Made by a program: the position numbers and the translations under genes | Source: Albifimbria verrucaria | Taxonomy: Eukaryota; Ascomycota; Sordariomycetes; Hypocreales; Stachybotryaceae | Direction: 5' to 3' | DNA: 64,000 nt | Assembly (NCBI GenBank): GCA_020081605.1 | Contig: JAHREC010000062.1 | Location: 4,459,758 to 4,523,757, forward strand | The notes under the pieces: generated by a model | Seen by the model: only the letters and a program-made list of their open reading frames with translations | The model's database searches: none | What the model was told of the DNA's origin: nothing | Shown here: positions 38,637-50,100 of the stretch, piece after piece | Layout: every line of letters starts with the position of its first letter | Position numbering within the stretch: the stretch's first letter is position 1

Positions 38637-39366
38637 TAAAATCCTTTAGATGCAGACCCAAGGCAAAGCTTTCCATGAAAGGAAACTGTGAAGGAACTAT
38701 TGAAGGAAGTCATTAAGGTTACTTTGGGCGAATGCTAGCATTCTGGTAATGGAAATAGCAAGTTCAGAGGCACAACAGATTACCCTAATTGACGACAACC
38801 CTTTCTAGAAGGATTTCCACAATATGAAATGCCAATCGCACAATCCCGATTCTCAAGGAACCTGCAGTGGTGAGATGTTAGCGACGTACGTTATCATTAT
38901 GTGAGAGATCTACCTCAGGCCGATTATCCGTTGCCTCACCTGTTCTCAATGTATCGAGTAGGCCATCCGTGTACAGCAATTGTGATGCTGTTTGAAAACA
39001 TTTCCTTCCACTTTTTCATTCATTATAACTCCAGCAAATAAAGTCTATTGCCTAAAAAATGATAAATTCCATCTCACATCTCTGACTATAGAAGCATTAA
39101 CTTGACGTATTGATGTTACCGGCGCTTTTGAGATGCAATGCGAGTGGGTAGCTATGTGAACCCAGTAAGAGCAATCATTGCAGCCCTTTTCTTTATTTCC
39201 AGAATTTATGATATGAGTAGCCTGCCCAATCACCTACTTGTCAAGTTCTGTTAAATTTTCATAACCTCAATGTTTTATGCATGGATTATTCTAATCATGA
39301 CGGATGGTAAGCATGGAGAGTACCTCACTGGTCCTGGTTAGATTGCAGTCTGTATGTAGCTCGACA
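38637..39366. other. Intergenic between convergent genes
   Basis: About 730 bases between the 3' ends of the oxidoreductase (+) and amino-acid oxidase (-) genes. Only terminator sequence is expected here and no gene is seen. Confidence 0.5.
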
Positions 39367-41793
39367 TCAGTGATAACTTACGACACTGATCCACCGGGCG
39401 AACCACTTCTCTACTGTCTCCTTCGCTTCGTCTATCAGGCCGAGTTCTATCATAGCAGTTATCAGCCTCTGAATATTGAATATTCTTGTATACCTTACCA
39501 AGAAGAAGCTGAACCCCACCACGGATACCAGACTCAAGGGCTGACGCGATCCAAGCATGTGTATGCGAGGTATGTTCTCCCACGAAGATCAACTTTCCAG
39601 TATTAGCTTTCACAGTTTAAATGGCTCAAATAGACGGAAAACAAACATGGCTATGGGTCTTGAAGTATTCAGGCAGATATGTCTCATGATTTCCAATGGT
39701 GGGTGAGGCCCATCCTCCGGATGCAAGTTCATCCAGAGTCCAGCAAATACGGGAATATTTGCCTGTGTATTCATCCAATGCAACTTGCCCATGAATCTCT
39801 GCCATAGCGTCGATGACATACTGCACGTGCTGCGATTCGGGCACGCCAGCCCACGGAACACCGTAAGGATGACCAACTTCATATGATGCAAGAACCGATG
39901 CTGGACCTGTTCCGTTTATGTTATATGAAGGGTAGCATATGCTTCCAATGCCAGGTATGTCCGTCGTAGTAGAGCACGACCCATAAATGGGCTTTTCAAA
40001 GTGCTCCCAAAAACGGGTACGGTACTCAAGCGCAACTTTGCAGCCAGACTCGTAGACTAGAGTATCAATAGCGTTGCGCATCGTAAATTGAATGTCTGTC
40101 AAGTCAGGACAACTTTCTTTGTTTCCAAGGTATGACTTACCAGGCAAGCGCATTCGCTGAACAACTGTGAAAGGTGTGGCGATAACTGCGTAGTCATAGT
40201 CTTTTGATTCGAGTTGTTCAGAATAATTCCCGCGCCATTGTAATGTAAGCCTCTCCGTTTTTTATCAAAACGGATACGCTCAACCTTCTTCCCGAACTTG
40301 ATGTTGTCACCAAGCAAAGAACGAAATGCCTCGGGCAATCGGTTCATCCCTAACGCCAAGTCAATCAACGTAGTGTTTAGAGCATTTGTCCTGCGTACCG
40401 CCATCGATAGTTTTCATGATAGTTGACGGTGAGAAGATGACGGAGTAATACAACTAAAACTATTGTGAGCTCCGAGTATATCTTACGTCGAAGAGATGTT
40501 TTACTCTACTGAAGAAAGAACTCTGGTCGATCCCGTTTGTAATAGCGTTCGCGTCAGTGACAGAAGCTTTCAAGTAGTTCACCATATAGGCGAACTCAGA
40601 CCATTGATCTCCAGGCAATCCGCTTGGCCCACGATTCTCTGCAGTATGAGATTAGCTGAAGTACCAATGGATCCAAAGATTATGAGACGTGCTCAAAAAG
40701 TCTGCATGGGCCTGCCAGAAATTCTCGGTAATGTTCAATAAGAAGTCCTGACCCGGGAGTGCGGCGTTGATTTGCTGACGGAGAGCAGAAACCGAGTCTG
40801 GATATTCAATTCTCGGAGGACCTAAGGAAGAGTTGAGTGCAAGGTCAGCCTGGGTAGGTGGTAGACCATTTTGCAGTCTTGTCCCTTGGAAGTAGGCGAA
40901 GCCATTGGGACTATTCTGAATAAATGGAATTAGATCAATACGGAGATCTGCATCAATTCCCTCGTTGAGACGATTCATTTCTTCTATGACCTGGAAGACA
41001 ACAGCCTGATCGGAAAGGTTATAAGTGGTGTTGTTGATAACAGTCATCTGTGGGAGACGCATAGGGCCCATCTCCTGATATGAATAGTCTTTGGGGCCAC
41101 CAGACAAGTACTCGGTGCGGACGCGGCCTCCCAAGCGATTGCTCCCTCAATCAAAGTAAGGTTCGTGAGACCAGCCTGCTTCAAGACGAGGTATGTCATC
41201 AACCCAGCCATGCCTGCACCCACGATGGCAACCTCACTGCCCTTTGCAGCTTCAACGTCAACATGTTTGCCATTCTTACTCTCAAGAAGAGCAACTCCAT
41301 CGAACCATGGACCCCAGATATTAAACCCAGTCTCATTGGTCATGACAATTCGTTCATTCGTACCGTTGGATCGTCTCTTCACAATGTTTCCCTGTGGGTG
41401 CAGCACATATTCAAATATCTGAGGAACACTACGCCCTAATAGCCGGCCATACTTATCCCAAACAGAAAGGCAGTCCCCAGAATTAGCATCCTTAGGAATT
41501 AACCACACAAGTCGGTGAGGTTTTTCTGAACTAATTCTGCGAGCCACGGTATGATGCGCATCGATCTCAGTCTCAGCGCTACAGGAACCATAGGTGAAGG
41601 TAACTGGGCCTATTGAAGAACTGCGATAAACTGCATGGATATTTGCCAATCGAGAATTGACCGCGAGCTGCGTGTCAATGTGCACCGCTGGGATCGAGGC
41701 ATAGGTCAGTTGGCTCTGACTCAATAAGAGTCCACCGGTTAAGAGTACGTTCGTGAACCACAACATTTGAGTCGGACTGAGCAGTTTCAGCAA
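39367..41793 (-). CDS. Secreted L-amino-acid oxidase (flavin monoamine oxidase family)
   Basis: FAD enzyme that would oxidise L-amino acids to keto acids, ammonia and hydrogen peroxide. The N-terminal hydrophobic segment LWFTNVLLTGGLLLSQSQL suggests secretion. The dinucleotide fold is VAIVGAGMAGLMTYLVL, followed after a frame slip by RLGGRVRTEYLSGG. Further exons give IDGGMNRLPEAFRSLLGD, KDYDYAVIATPFTVVQRMRL and, near the end, LIFVGEHTSHTHAWIASALE with GIRGGVQLLL, the FAD-contact end of the family. One-base slips lie at 41144-41146 and 40255-40256. There is also an in-frame TAA (40652-40654 on the plus strand) that no normal intron removes. The gene therefore may be inactive in this isolate. 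Trichoderma-type L-lysine oxidases are the closest class I recognise; the substrate is not determined. The C-terminal exon joins are approximate. Confidence 0.75.
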
Positions 41794-42708
41794 AAACTAG
41801 TATGCACTTGGATATATAATAGGGCAGAAAGTAGCGATTTAGCATGTATTTATCCTTGACCGCCTTAAGATTGAACATACGCATCCATTCCGAAATGTAG
41901 GAAGCTTGGCAAGGATGCGTGCATGGCAACTAAGCTCATTGTGGCAGGCTGTTGCCTATCTTTCCTTGTTCACGGGGATGTTAAATATCCGTTAACAGTA
42001 AGCCGGGCTAATGTTAAGGAAGGATTACGTGTGGGCGTGCTCTTAAATGATCAACTATCGATGCAAAAGCAAGTCCACATACCAGGGCTATACGAGGTAT
42101 TAATGCGATGGAATGGCCACGACGTTTAAACCCTTGGGTACTCCCCAAAATAGGTTGAAGGCCATTTATCTGAAGTTGCCGCGTTATAATGAAGCCCACA
42201 AGGCTAGGGAGCATAGTTCTTCGACTGTAGAAAAATTTAAGATTCGGAGTCATTTGAAGTCACTGTATCAGGAGGGAATTTCACGAGCAGCCAATGCTCA
42301 CATGTTTCGGCCGAACCTACTACTAAGCATTGCTGCAAGAGAAAACCTCATGAGGATCATATTTTACATAGCACAATAATATATATGGAAGTGAGCGTCT
42401 GAGAAGGTGGGTTTCTCGGCTATCAGGTAAATACAGGGCAAGCCCAAACTTGTCCGATATATCACTACTATTCTACCCAGTATGACATATTTCTGCCTAT
42501 GGAGCGATCTCGTCAATCTTTTACCAAAAGTTTCACTCTAGGAAAGGTTTAAATGGGCATGTTTACTAAGACTCTACCAAGAATCTTGAGAACCGTTTCC
42601 GACGACTTGGGGAACTAATAGATTGTAAACAGAATATATGCACTTTCCTCTTCAAGTTTCAACCGAACTAAGATATGTAGAAGCATTTGTGCTGCCACAT
42701 TTCCGCCA
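41794..42708. other. Intergenic spacer
   Basis: About 0.9 kb between two minus-strand oxidase genes. Plus-strand open frames at 41923-42129 and 42113-42379 have no domain features. It should contain the amino-acid oxidase promoter. Confidence 0.45.
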
Positions 42709-44236
42709 TCATTCATAGACAAAACAAAAAGGTGTGCCCCAAGTGTATCAATGAGCTGGCCTAATTTCCGCTTTCTGTTCAGAGGCTCAAAGAGTAAGAC
42801 ATCCTCAAGTGTCGCATTTTGACGCAAGGGAACACTCGACCATGAACGAGTTCCTGCAACATCCTGTACCAAATTTCGTTAGAATACAGTGAAGGGTATG
42901 GCTGCGTTGCTCATTGTCATGAATAACTAACTTGTCTGTTTTTCCAATCAAGATTTTGCCACACAAAATATAACCTATCCAGTTGCTGGTGATGAAGCCA
43001 GAATGCGGGTTCCAATGGGCTGAAGAAGAAATCACTCCCAGGATCGCCACCTACAAGTTGGTAAGCCAGGGTGCATCTCCCAGTGCAAGTAGACTAGCTA
43101 TACTTACTGACGGTAAAATGCCCTCCAACGTGGACCCCAGAGAACTGCTGAGTAACTTCCGGGTACCGCGTATCCCCTTGCATAACAGCCTGGAATAATT
43201 CTATGTTTGGGCTGTCAAGAATGAGTTCAGTCGCGTTGCGTAATGAAGCCCACTTTGCACAAACATGTGGGTTCAAATCTCTTTTAAGCATCGAGGATTG
43301 TACCTCGTAGGATCAGGGTCAACAATGGTACCCATATTGACAGTATAGTTAACGAATGGCCCGTTGTAAACACAACCGCCTCCAGTACCCAGTGGTGTTC
43401 CAGGAACCTCAAGTCCCGGGATGGGGCCTGATGTACGGTCTGGTATCCATTTACCATTGCTGCCAAGAGAAGTTGGCGAGCCATCAAATAGGGGAACCAT
43501 TGAGATTACCACAATCAAGTCCCCATTCCCAGTAGGGGATTGTGCCTGAAATGATTTCAGTTCAGATAGGTAAGACTAAATTCGAGAAACTAACCAGCAT
43601 AGCCACACTCTCGGAGGCCATCAGCGTATGTATGCAGGAAGTAACGGTGGAACAATAAGAAGGATGCCTTGGGCCACTGGTTAATACAAGCTTCCGTGCA
43701 TTTTGGGAATGGAAAAGGAGAGGAAGAATGAAAATAAAAATAAAAACGAAAACAAAAACAGACTTACAGATACATGTACATATTGTGCTAGGAGTGCATG
43801 CAACACAGCGAAATCGTCATAGGCGGTTCTACATTCGTTAGAACTGTTCTAAACAAACAGGTGTTCCACTCACTTGGAACCTTCAAATAAAGAAAGCTTC
43901 CCAGGCTTGTTCATCAAACATTGGACAGCGTTTGTGTAGGAGATCCGTTCGTCTCCTGGTATTTTCCTCCTGTGTTTACAGAAATGTATTAGCATGGGCA
44001 TGATTCCATCTTCATTTTAGGATGCAATACCATTCTCTGAAAACTTTGACATTTCTCTGATTGCAGGCTTTAGAGCCACTATGCTCTAGTCTTTTCATAG
44101 CATTGTTAAATGCAGCCTTGCTCAGTTCCTTCAAAACTTTGCCGGAGTCAATATCCACTTGGTTGGGGCGAGCCGCACCACAAACGCATTCAAGAACAAA
44201 AAGAATAATGAAAATGGCATTTCTTGATGAAATCAT
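42709..44236 (-). CDS. Secreted tyrosinase (type-3 copper) domain protein
   Basis: Dicopper oxidase acting on phenols or catechols. The start MISSRNAIFIILFVLECVCG is a signal peptide. CuA ligands appear in YDDFAVLHALLAQYVHVS and SFLLFHRYFLHTYADGL; TIPYWEWGLD follows, as in the family. CuB ligands are in FSGVHVGGHFTV and PAFWLHHQQLDRLYFVW. All six copper histidines are present. The length, about 390 residues, fits short secreted fungal tyrosinases without the C-terminal shielding domain. At least five introns are seen. Frame slips: two bases at 43491-43494, one in the T run 43282-43285 and one at 42737-42740; the last restores a PFCFVYE end, usual for the family. Its co-oriented neighbour downstream is the amino-acid oxidase. 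Confidence 0.82.
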
Positions 44237-44859
44237 TATGAGTTCAAACCAATGTTTACTTGTCCAAGATTGCAATATCGTGCTACTTCACTTTCCTCAA
44301 TCTGAGCTGGCGTTATGACACGTTAAATATTTCAATCTGACCGTGCCCTCAAAGACACTCAAAATCCCATTGGCCATAAACGATGTTTCAATGATGCACT
44401 ATCCTCAACTTGCATAATGTATCAAGCAATACCATGCAGATGGAGGTTATGGTCTTTATGTAGTTCTCTGGCTTACCATTGGTCTGATGTCTGTTACAAT
44501 CTGCACTGCAACATCGTGCGCTGCATCGTCTTACGTCCATTTGATACAAAGTATAAGAAGTCTGATTAATTCAATAGATTTATTCGCTTTGATGGTGCAG
44601 TGAACCAATCGCATCGCAAATATCGGCAGTAAGAGAGCTTGGGAATATTACCATTCGTCAACCAGAGGTTTCGTCATATTAACAACCTCTCATCCTCTAA
44701 GCTTACAACAAAATCTCTCCAACCGGGAGTCCAAGGCGAAGAATTAAGCTGCAGTTTAAAGTGATGTTTCGCCACTCCGTTTATCTCATGCTTCTTGTCA
44801 GGCTAGACTGCTGAGGCAGTAAGCATGGGCTGACACTGCATGTCAGAACCTGTGTCACA

Positions 44860-45026
44860 GTTGTGTAACACCCCAGTGATGGGGCTTGACAACCTTCTGA
44901 CTGGGAACTGACCGCAAGTCTAATAATTGTGATAACTCAGGTGACTAGCGTGGTCAAGGAGGACATTAATGGGGTTTGACGCCTAATGAGGCGAATGGGT
45001 TTCCTAAACTGGGTGTCTTACACAAC
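44860..45026. repeat. Short inverted-repeat (MITE-like) element
   Basis: The left end GTTGTGTAACACCCCAGT (44860-44877) is matched by the right end ACTGGGTGTCTTACACAAC (45008-45026), whose reverse complement is GTTGTGTAAGACACCCAGT. The arms agree except for small indels and enclose 130 bases without an open frame. I see no clear target-site duplication, so a miniature element is only a possibility. Confidence 0.35.
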
Positions 45027-45940
45027 CTTCTTAGACTATCAAGGCTCTGCTCACTCATCGGAGATCATCTTCCGTTGCCTTAAAATTCCCACATCAGCTG
45101 CTGTGACACCAACGAGGTTGTGTCTTGTGGACGGATTGTTGATGCCCAATTTGTCTTGAAAGAAGCAAGAGGTGAAAACGAACATTTGGAATTAAACTCA
45201 CAAGACCATTCATCTCTTTTCACTTAGTTGGATTGTTAAAGTAGCTCAGTGGTTCCTGTAAATATAGCAAAATGCAAGGCTCAGTTATTTCGTAGCAAAT
45301 ACCGCCGCTGTAATCCAGAGCCTGATACTGTACCCTGGTTTCATTTGGGGTCACTTTAGCATCTAAATGAGACGCAGGTCAATAATAACTTAGTCAATGT
45401 CATAGCATATATCACCAAATGTACTACTAACACCTGGCACTATATGCAGTAGGAGGAACGCAATGCCTTAGACTGTCACAACTGCTTCTAATTTGATCTA
45501 AGAACAGTCACCAAGACATAATCGCATAGTCCTTGCTACCAAAATTCTTTCTCGTTTGTGTTTAAAGTTTGTGTGGAACAAAATCGTGAACATTTCACTT
45601 CGTAACAGTTTGCGGCAGTTCCAAATGTCATAATCAACAGGTAACTTACGGCACTAAACTTGTGCATTTACCGCGGAGCGACAACATCCCCAACTATAAT
45701 AGGGGTCTCTTTGGACATTTGAGTAAATCCATGCATACAACGTGACAATATCGGTATTGCTACAACTGTGCTTGTGGCTCATGAAAGTTATGCAAATTGG
45801 TGCAGGGTAGCTCCGTTGTTGCGCAGAGGACTGGTAGGAAGGCCAAGCTTTCATGGGGCCCGAATATATAAGATCGATCTATTTAGGATCACCATATCAG
45901 ACATTGCATCGTGGAGATATAATATTGACAAGAACACCTT

Positions 45941-46799
45941 TCAACTTATTTTCATATTCAAGATAGAGCACCTAGCAAAACGCTCAATAACACAGGTATG
46001 CCAAGGAGTTACATTGATGTATCCACTCTTGGAGTCCTGGAGCGTTCTTAAGACCTGTCGCAAATAAAGTGCAGGGTCAACTACTGCCGGCGCAGCTTGT
46101 TGACAGTCAGGTGGGACTCGTGTTACAGATGGGTTTGAAACGGAAGGGTACCCAATCCTCCCGTGCGATAGTGCCCAGCCTATTGACGAGCTAAATATCA
46201 AGCTTAAACGTTTGATTTGCTCATTTGCACTGTCGAATAGACGATTCATGGACATAATTGGATAAGAGGAGCCTTTCATAAAAAGTGTTCCCATAGTCAC
46301 TGTACTTGTCTGCCATGGCGGGCTATAGTGAACCGGGTCTACAGTATACTGAAAGGAACACAACAGCGAAGGCACTTACGCGTTGACGTACATGAGCGGA
46401 GGATTGGGATTGTGATGGCGCGTCTTGGGGAATCTGGTTGCAGACTGGGAGTAGCCGCTGTTGCAACTGTATCAACGATGCTTTCCATGCCATGCAAACA
46501 TGCTGGAATTGATACCAGAGCTCATATGCCGCACCATTGTCTCCGCAGTGGCAAGGATGCCACGGCCACTTTGCACCACCCCAATCGAGAGCCTTCCACC
46601 GAGCTTGGCATCCGTCTGATGAGTTTCTGTGACTAATGTGACGGCCATAGCCTGGTTCGTCTTGTCCCAAGTGAACCAGGGTATACTCTGTAGCCTGCAG
46701 ACGTCCTAGAAATTTGTGACAGGCACCCTTGTTGACGAGAAAACGATCACTTGTTGGTCCTTGCCCTTGAGTGGCGGTCTCATATTGTAATCCCATCAA
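45941..46799 (-). pseudogene. Coding-like patch, unidentified
   Basis: Minus-strand frames show plausible protein composition but no continuous gene: FLGRLQATEYTLVHLGQDEP, then in another frame KLGGRLSIGVVQSGRGILAT, and later LFDSANEQIKRLSLIFSSSI with ALYLRQVLRTLQDSKSGYIN. The pieces may belong to one gene broken by base losses or may be decayed. I recognise no domain and propose no function. Confidence 0.25.
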
Positions 46800-47197
46800 T
46801 CGAAGGACTAAACAGCCACATGCATTTGCCCCTGATCCTTTGTTACCATACTGTTATTTTTCGGAGAGGCGATTTCTTAACTACCCGACCTCCTTGGATG
46901 CGCCTCCATCTCGGCTTTCAGTCTGGTCACGCAATGTTTTAGACGCCTACCCATGCCCCGTGCCACATGTCTTGTTTCAAGGTTTAATGGGATTATATAG
47001 AATAGTGACCGCCGGCAGAAATGATAAAATTACATGCCGGTCGATCCCTAAAAATGTTCTTCGCCATCCTCATGTCTTGACCTACTTTACACACGTCTTA
47101 GACTTTTCACTTCTGCCCCTGGTGTGGCTTCATTACTGTGCCCTGGTGGCCGCTCTAATATTTTAATTCAACCCTACTCTGTTATTTCGCAACAGAA

Positions 47198-50100
47198 ATG
47201 ACGATGTCAGAAGCATCATGTCCCGTCTCAGGGTCGATAAGAGGGAGATGTCCTGCTGGTATGATTGGCTCTGGTGGTAGCAGCCGAGAGACTAGCAGAA
47301 GCGCTGGGTTTCCGAGGGGATGTGCATTTTCCGGCTTTGCTCAGCCAGGTGACATTCATAGTGCTTTCGATGTGAGTTAGGAGAATGAATGGCAACCTGC
47401 ATGGGCTAATGGAGACAGATCCCCAAGGGCGTCGATGCTGACGAATGGCTGCGCATGAGGTTAGTTGCTCCCCAATACAAAAAGCTGAATGTGTCGTTAA
47501 CGAAGTGTAATGCAGGGAGCGCAAGACTATCAATCAGATTTTGTATCACAAGATGCCATCTGTGAAGGAGCTCAGTGCTGCCGCTAGTCAAGCCGAACTC
47601 GATGCTTTCAACGTTAATGAACAAGATGCATTAGCCGTGGCCCTGGGTGCACCGGCTCGCCAGGTCATTCTTAGAGCGCAAGATATTGGACCCTCAACCG
47701 GATGGAGGGATGGATATCTCAGTGTTGAGCATGGAATGTGTCCTCCAGACTACGACGAATCTCCTGGCGCTCTCGCAAAGTCGCCAGGCCGGGTATGGTC
47801 GGACTTGTGCGAGCGCCTACCTGGAGTTGTTGCGCGTGGCAGAGTTCGGGCTGCTACTGCTGCACTGCCTCTAGTAGAAGGAACAGAGGATGTCATTCCA
47901 GATCAAGCACTCTGGGCTGCCGTCGTTGCGCTTGGCATGATATGCTCCATCTACCGTTTCGAAGATAGAAACGACGGCCAGGATGGAGTAACTATCAACC
48001 CTTCCAACACAAGGCCGAATTGCCCTATGGGCGATGAACTGGGTGAGGAGCTTGCGAACATTCCTCTTACAGTTGCTCTACCGTATTACCAAATCTCCCG
48101 TCGATTGGGAAGAGTCCTCCCACACCTGTCTTTCCCCGACCAATCCTCTTACAATCTCAAGATACGAGACGTGACTTCAAAAACACCGTATCTGGCACGT
48201 TTTGACAACACCGAATTGCGATGGCCAGCTTTTGGAGAGAGAGCAGAGGTTGCATTTCTGAAGGGCTGTGCGGATACATCAGGTATGGATTTCTCGATGT
48301 ACTTGTTGATAACTTCTGACATATTTTGTAGCATCCTTTCAACATGGACCTGACGCAATTGCTGCTTGCCAGGAGCACGTTATGAACAGAAATGTTGAAG
48401 GGTTATTGCGAGAAATGATTCGACTCAAGGAGATTCTTGAAAGAATGCCCAACGCCTTTCACTCCATCTCAACAAACCCGAACTCAGGCGAGAACTATGT
48501 TCCGGCTCAACAGTGGGTTCACTGGGGCAAGTTTTCGACACCGCTTTCTAGAAGATGTCCTGCAGCATCTGGCTTGCAGTTCCCTCCATATTTGGTCATG
48601 GATGCATTCCTTGGTAGAAAAAGTGAGCTAAAGCAATCTCAAACCTGAGTTACAGATTTGTTGTGATTCTTGATTCCAGAGCCTAGAAACTTACGAGCAA
48701 ATAGGTACAAGTCGTTTCTGGGCATCGAAGGTGTGCATCTTCGAGCTTGGCTACCTTCGAATCATCGAGCATTCATCGCCGCGATTGAATACCATTACCG
48801 AATTCCCGAATTTGTAGAGCAGTCAGGCGACCCACGCTTGATGGGTGTTTTGGATGGCATAGTCGAAGCTTACACAGGCGAGCGTGGATTCATGGGCGTG
48901 CACAGATATAAAGTCTTTGGTATCCTCGAAGTTGCCGGCAAAACTGGCCGAACGGAAACAAACGGCCTTTCAGGAGCTGCAGATATGTCGCGACCGTGGG
49001 AGGAAACTCATCGTCAATTCTCCGAAGCCATGAAAGAACGCCTTGAGCCCTACAGAGGATCCCTGGCAGTTGAGCCACACGAGATGCGAGGAACCTTCGA
49101 AGAGTGCCGATACGTCTCCCGTATTTTCAGCCGCATGCCTGTGGACACTGATCCTGCTCGATCTATAGCAAAGGTCACCTTAGATATCCATGACACCGGA
49201 ATCTCTTTCAAACCTGGCGACCGGCTCGCCATCATGCCATTGAACAACTGGGAAGAGTGCGCCAGAGTTGCTACCGCGCTTGGATTGGAAGATCTCATTG
49301 ATGTACCGCTCGAGGTAGAAGGAAAATGGGCGCGCTTCGAAGCTCATTTGGCATCGGTTAGACATGCGATGCAACGCAAACTCACCGTCACAGACATACT
49401 TCGACGCGGACACTTGGCACCTATCACCAAAGAACTGGCCCTCAAGGTTCATACTCTGCTGCACGCATCTTCAAACACTGTTTTACAGGTCCTAGCCACA
49501 AATGAATGGCCTGTACGTGGCTCACTTGGTGATCTACTTCAAGGTGCTCTTGTGGACACACCTCCTCAAATATGGGACAGGGCGTTCGATTTGGACAAAA
49601 TTTCAACATGGCTTCCTGATCTTATTCCCTGGAGGTGCCGCGAACATATTCAATTGCCAGCTATACCGAGGAGCTGCTTCCAAGTACTGTCGACTTGGCT
49701 GTTTCGCGAGCCGAGTTTGAGCTATGTGACGCATTCGCTAAGGGGAGTCAATTTCGCGAGCTGGTGTTTCGAGCGGGTTTCTAAACCCACATCCTGCCAT
49801 GGACGTCTTTGCATCTGATGAAGAAGAGGAGATGTTGATCGGAGTCTCACGTCCTGTTGCATTCCAGCTGCCCCATGATTCAATGGCGCCTTGCGCTTTC
49901 TTCGCTGGAGGGAGTGGCATCGCACCATTCCGGGGCTTTTGGCAGTCACGCTTAGCGTCTGCTGGCCTGTCCGGAGGACGTAATTATCTCTATCTGGGAG
50001 TTCAGTCCCGTGAGAAATTCTGTTTCGAAGACGAGTTGAGAGAGCTTGTTCATGCGGGTTTCATGGAAGTTCATCTTGCTTTTTCAAGAGATTCTCGTGG

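Larger units (their letters stand above)
44237..47197. other. Mostly intergenic, with an inverted-repeat element and coding-like patch
   Basis: About 3 kb. It includes the small inverted-repeat element at 44860-45026 and the unclear coding-like patch at 45941-46799. The rest (45,050-45,900 and 46,800-47,197) shows no gene. The final part is the promoter of the large fusion gene. Confidence 0.45.

Noticed and set aside
46328..46636. Plus-strand open frame of 102 codons
   Set aside because: It is antisense to a more protein-like minus-strand patch and has no recognisable motif.
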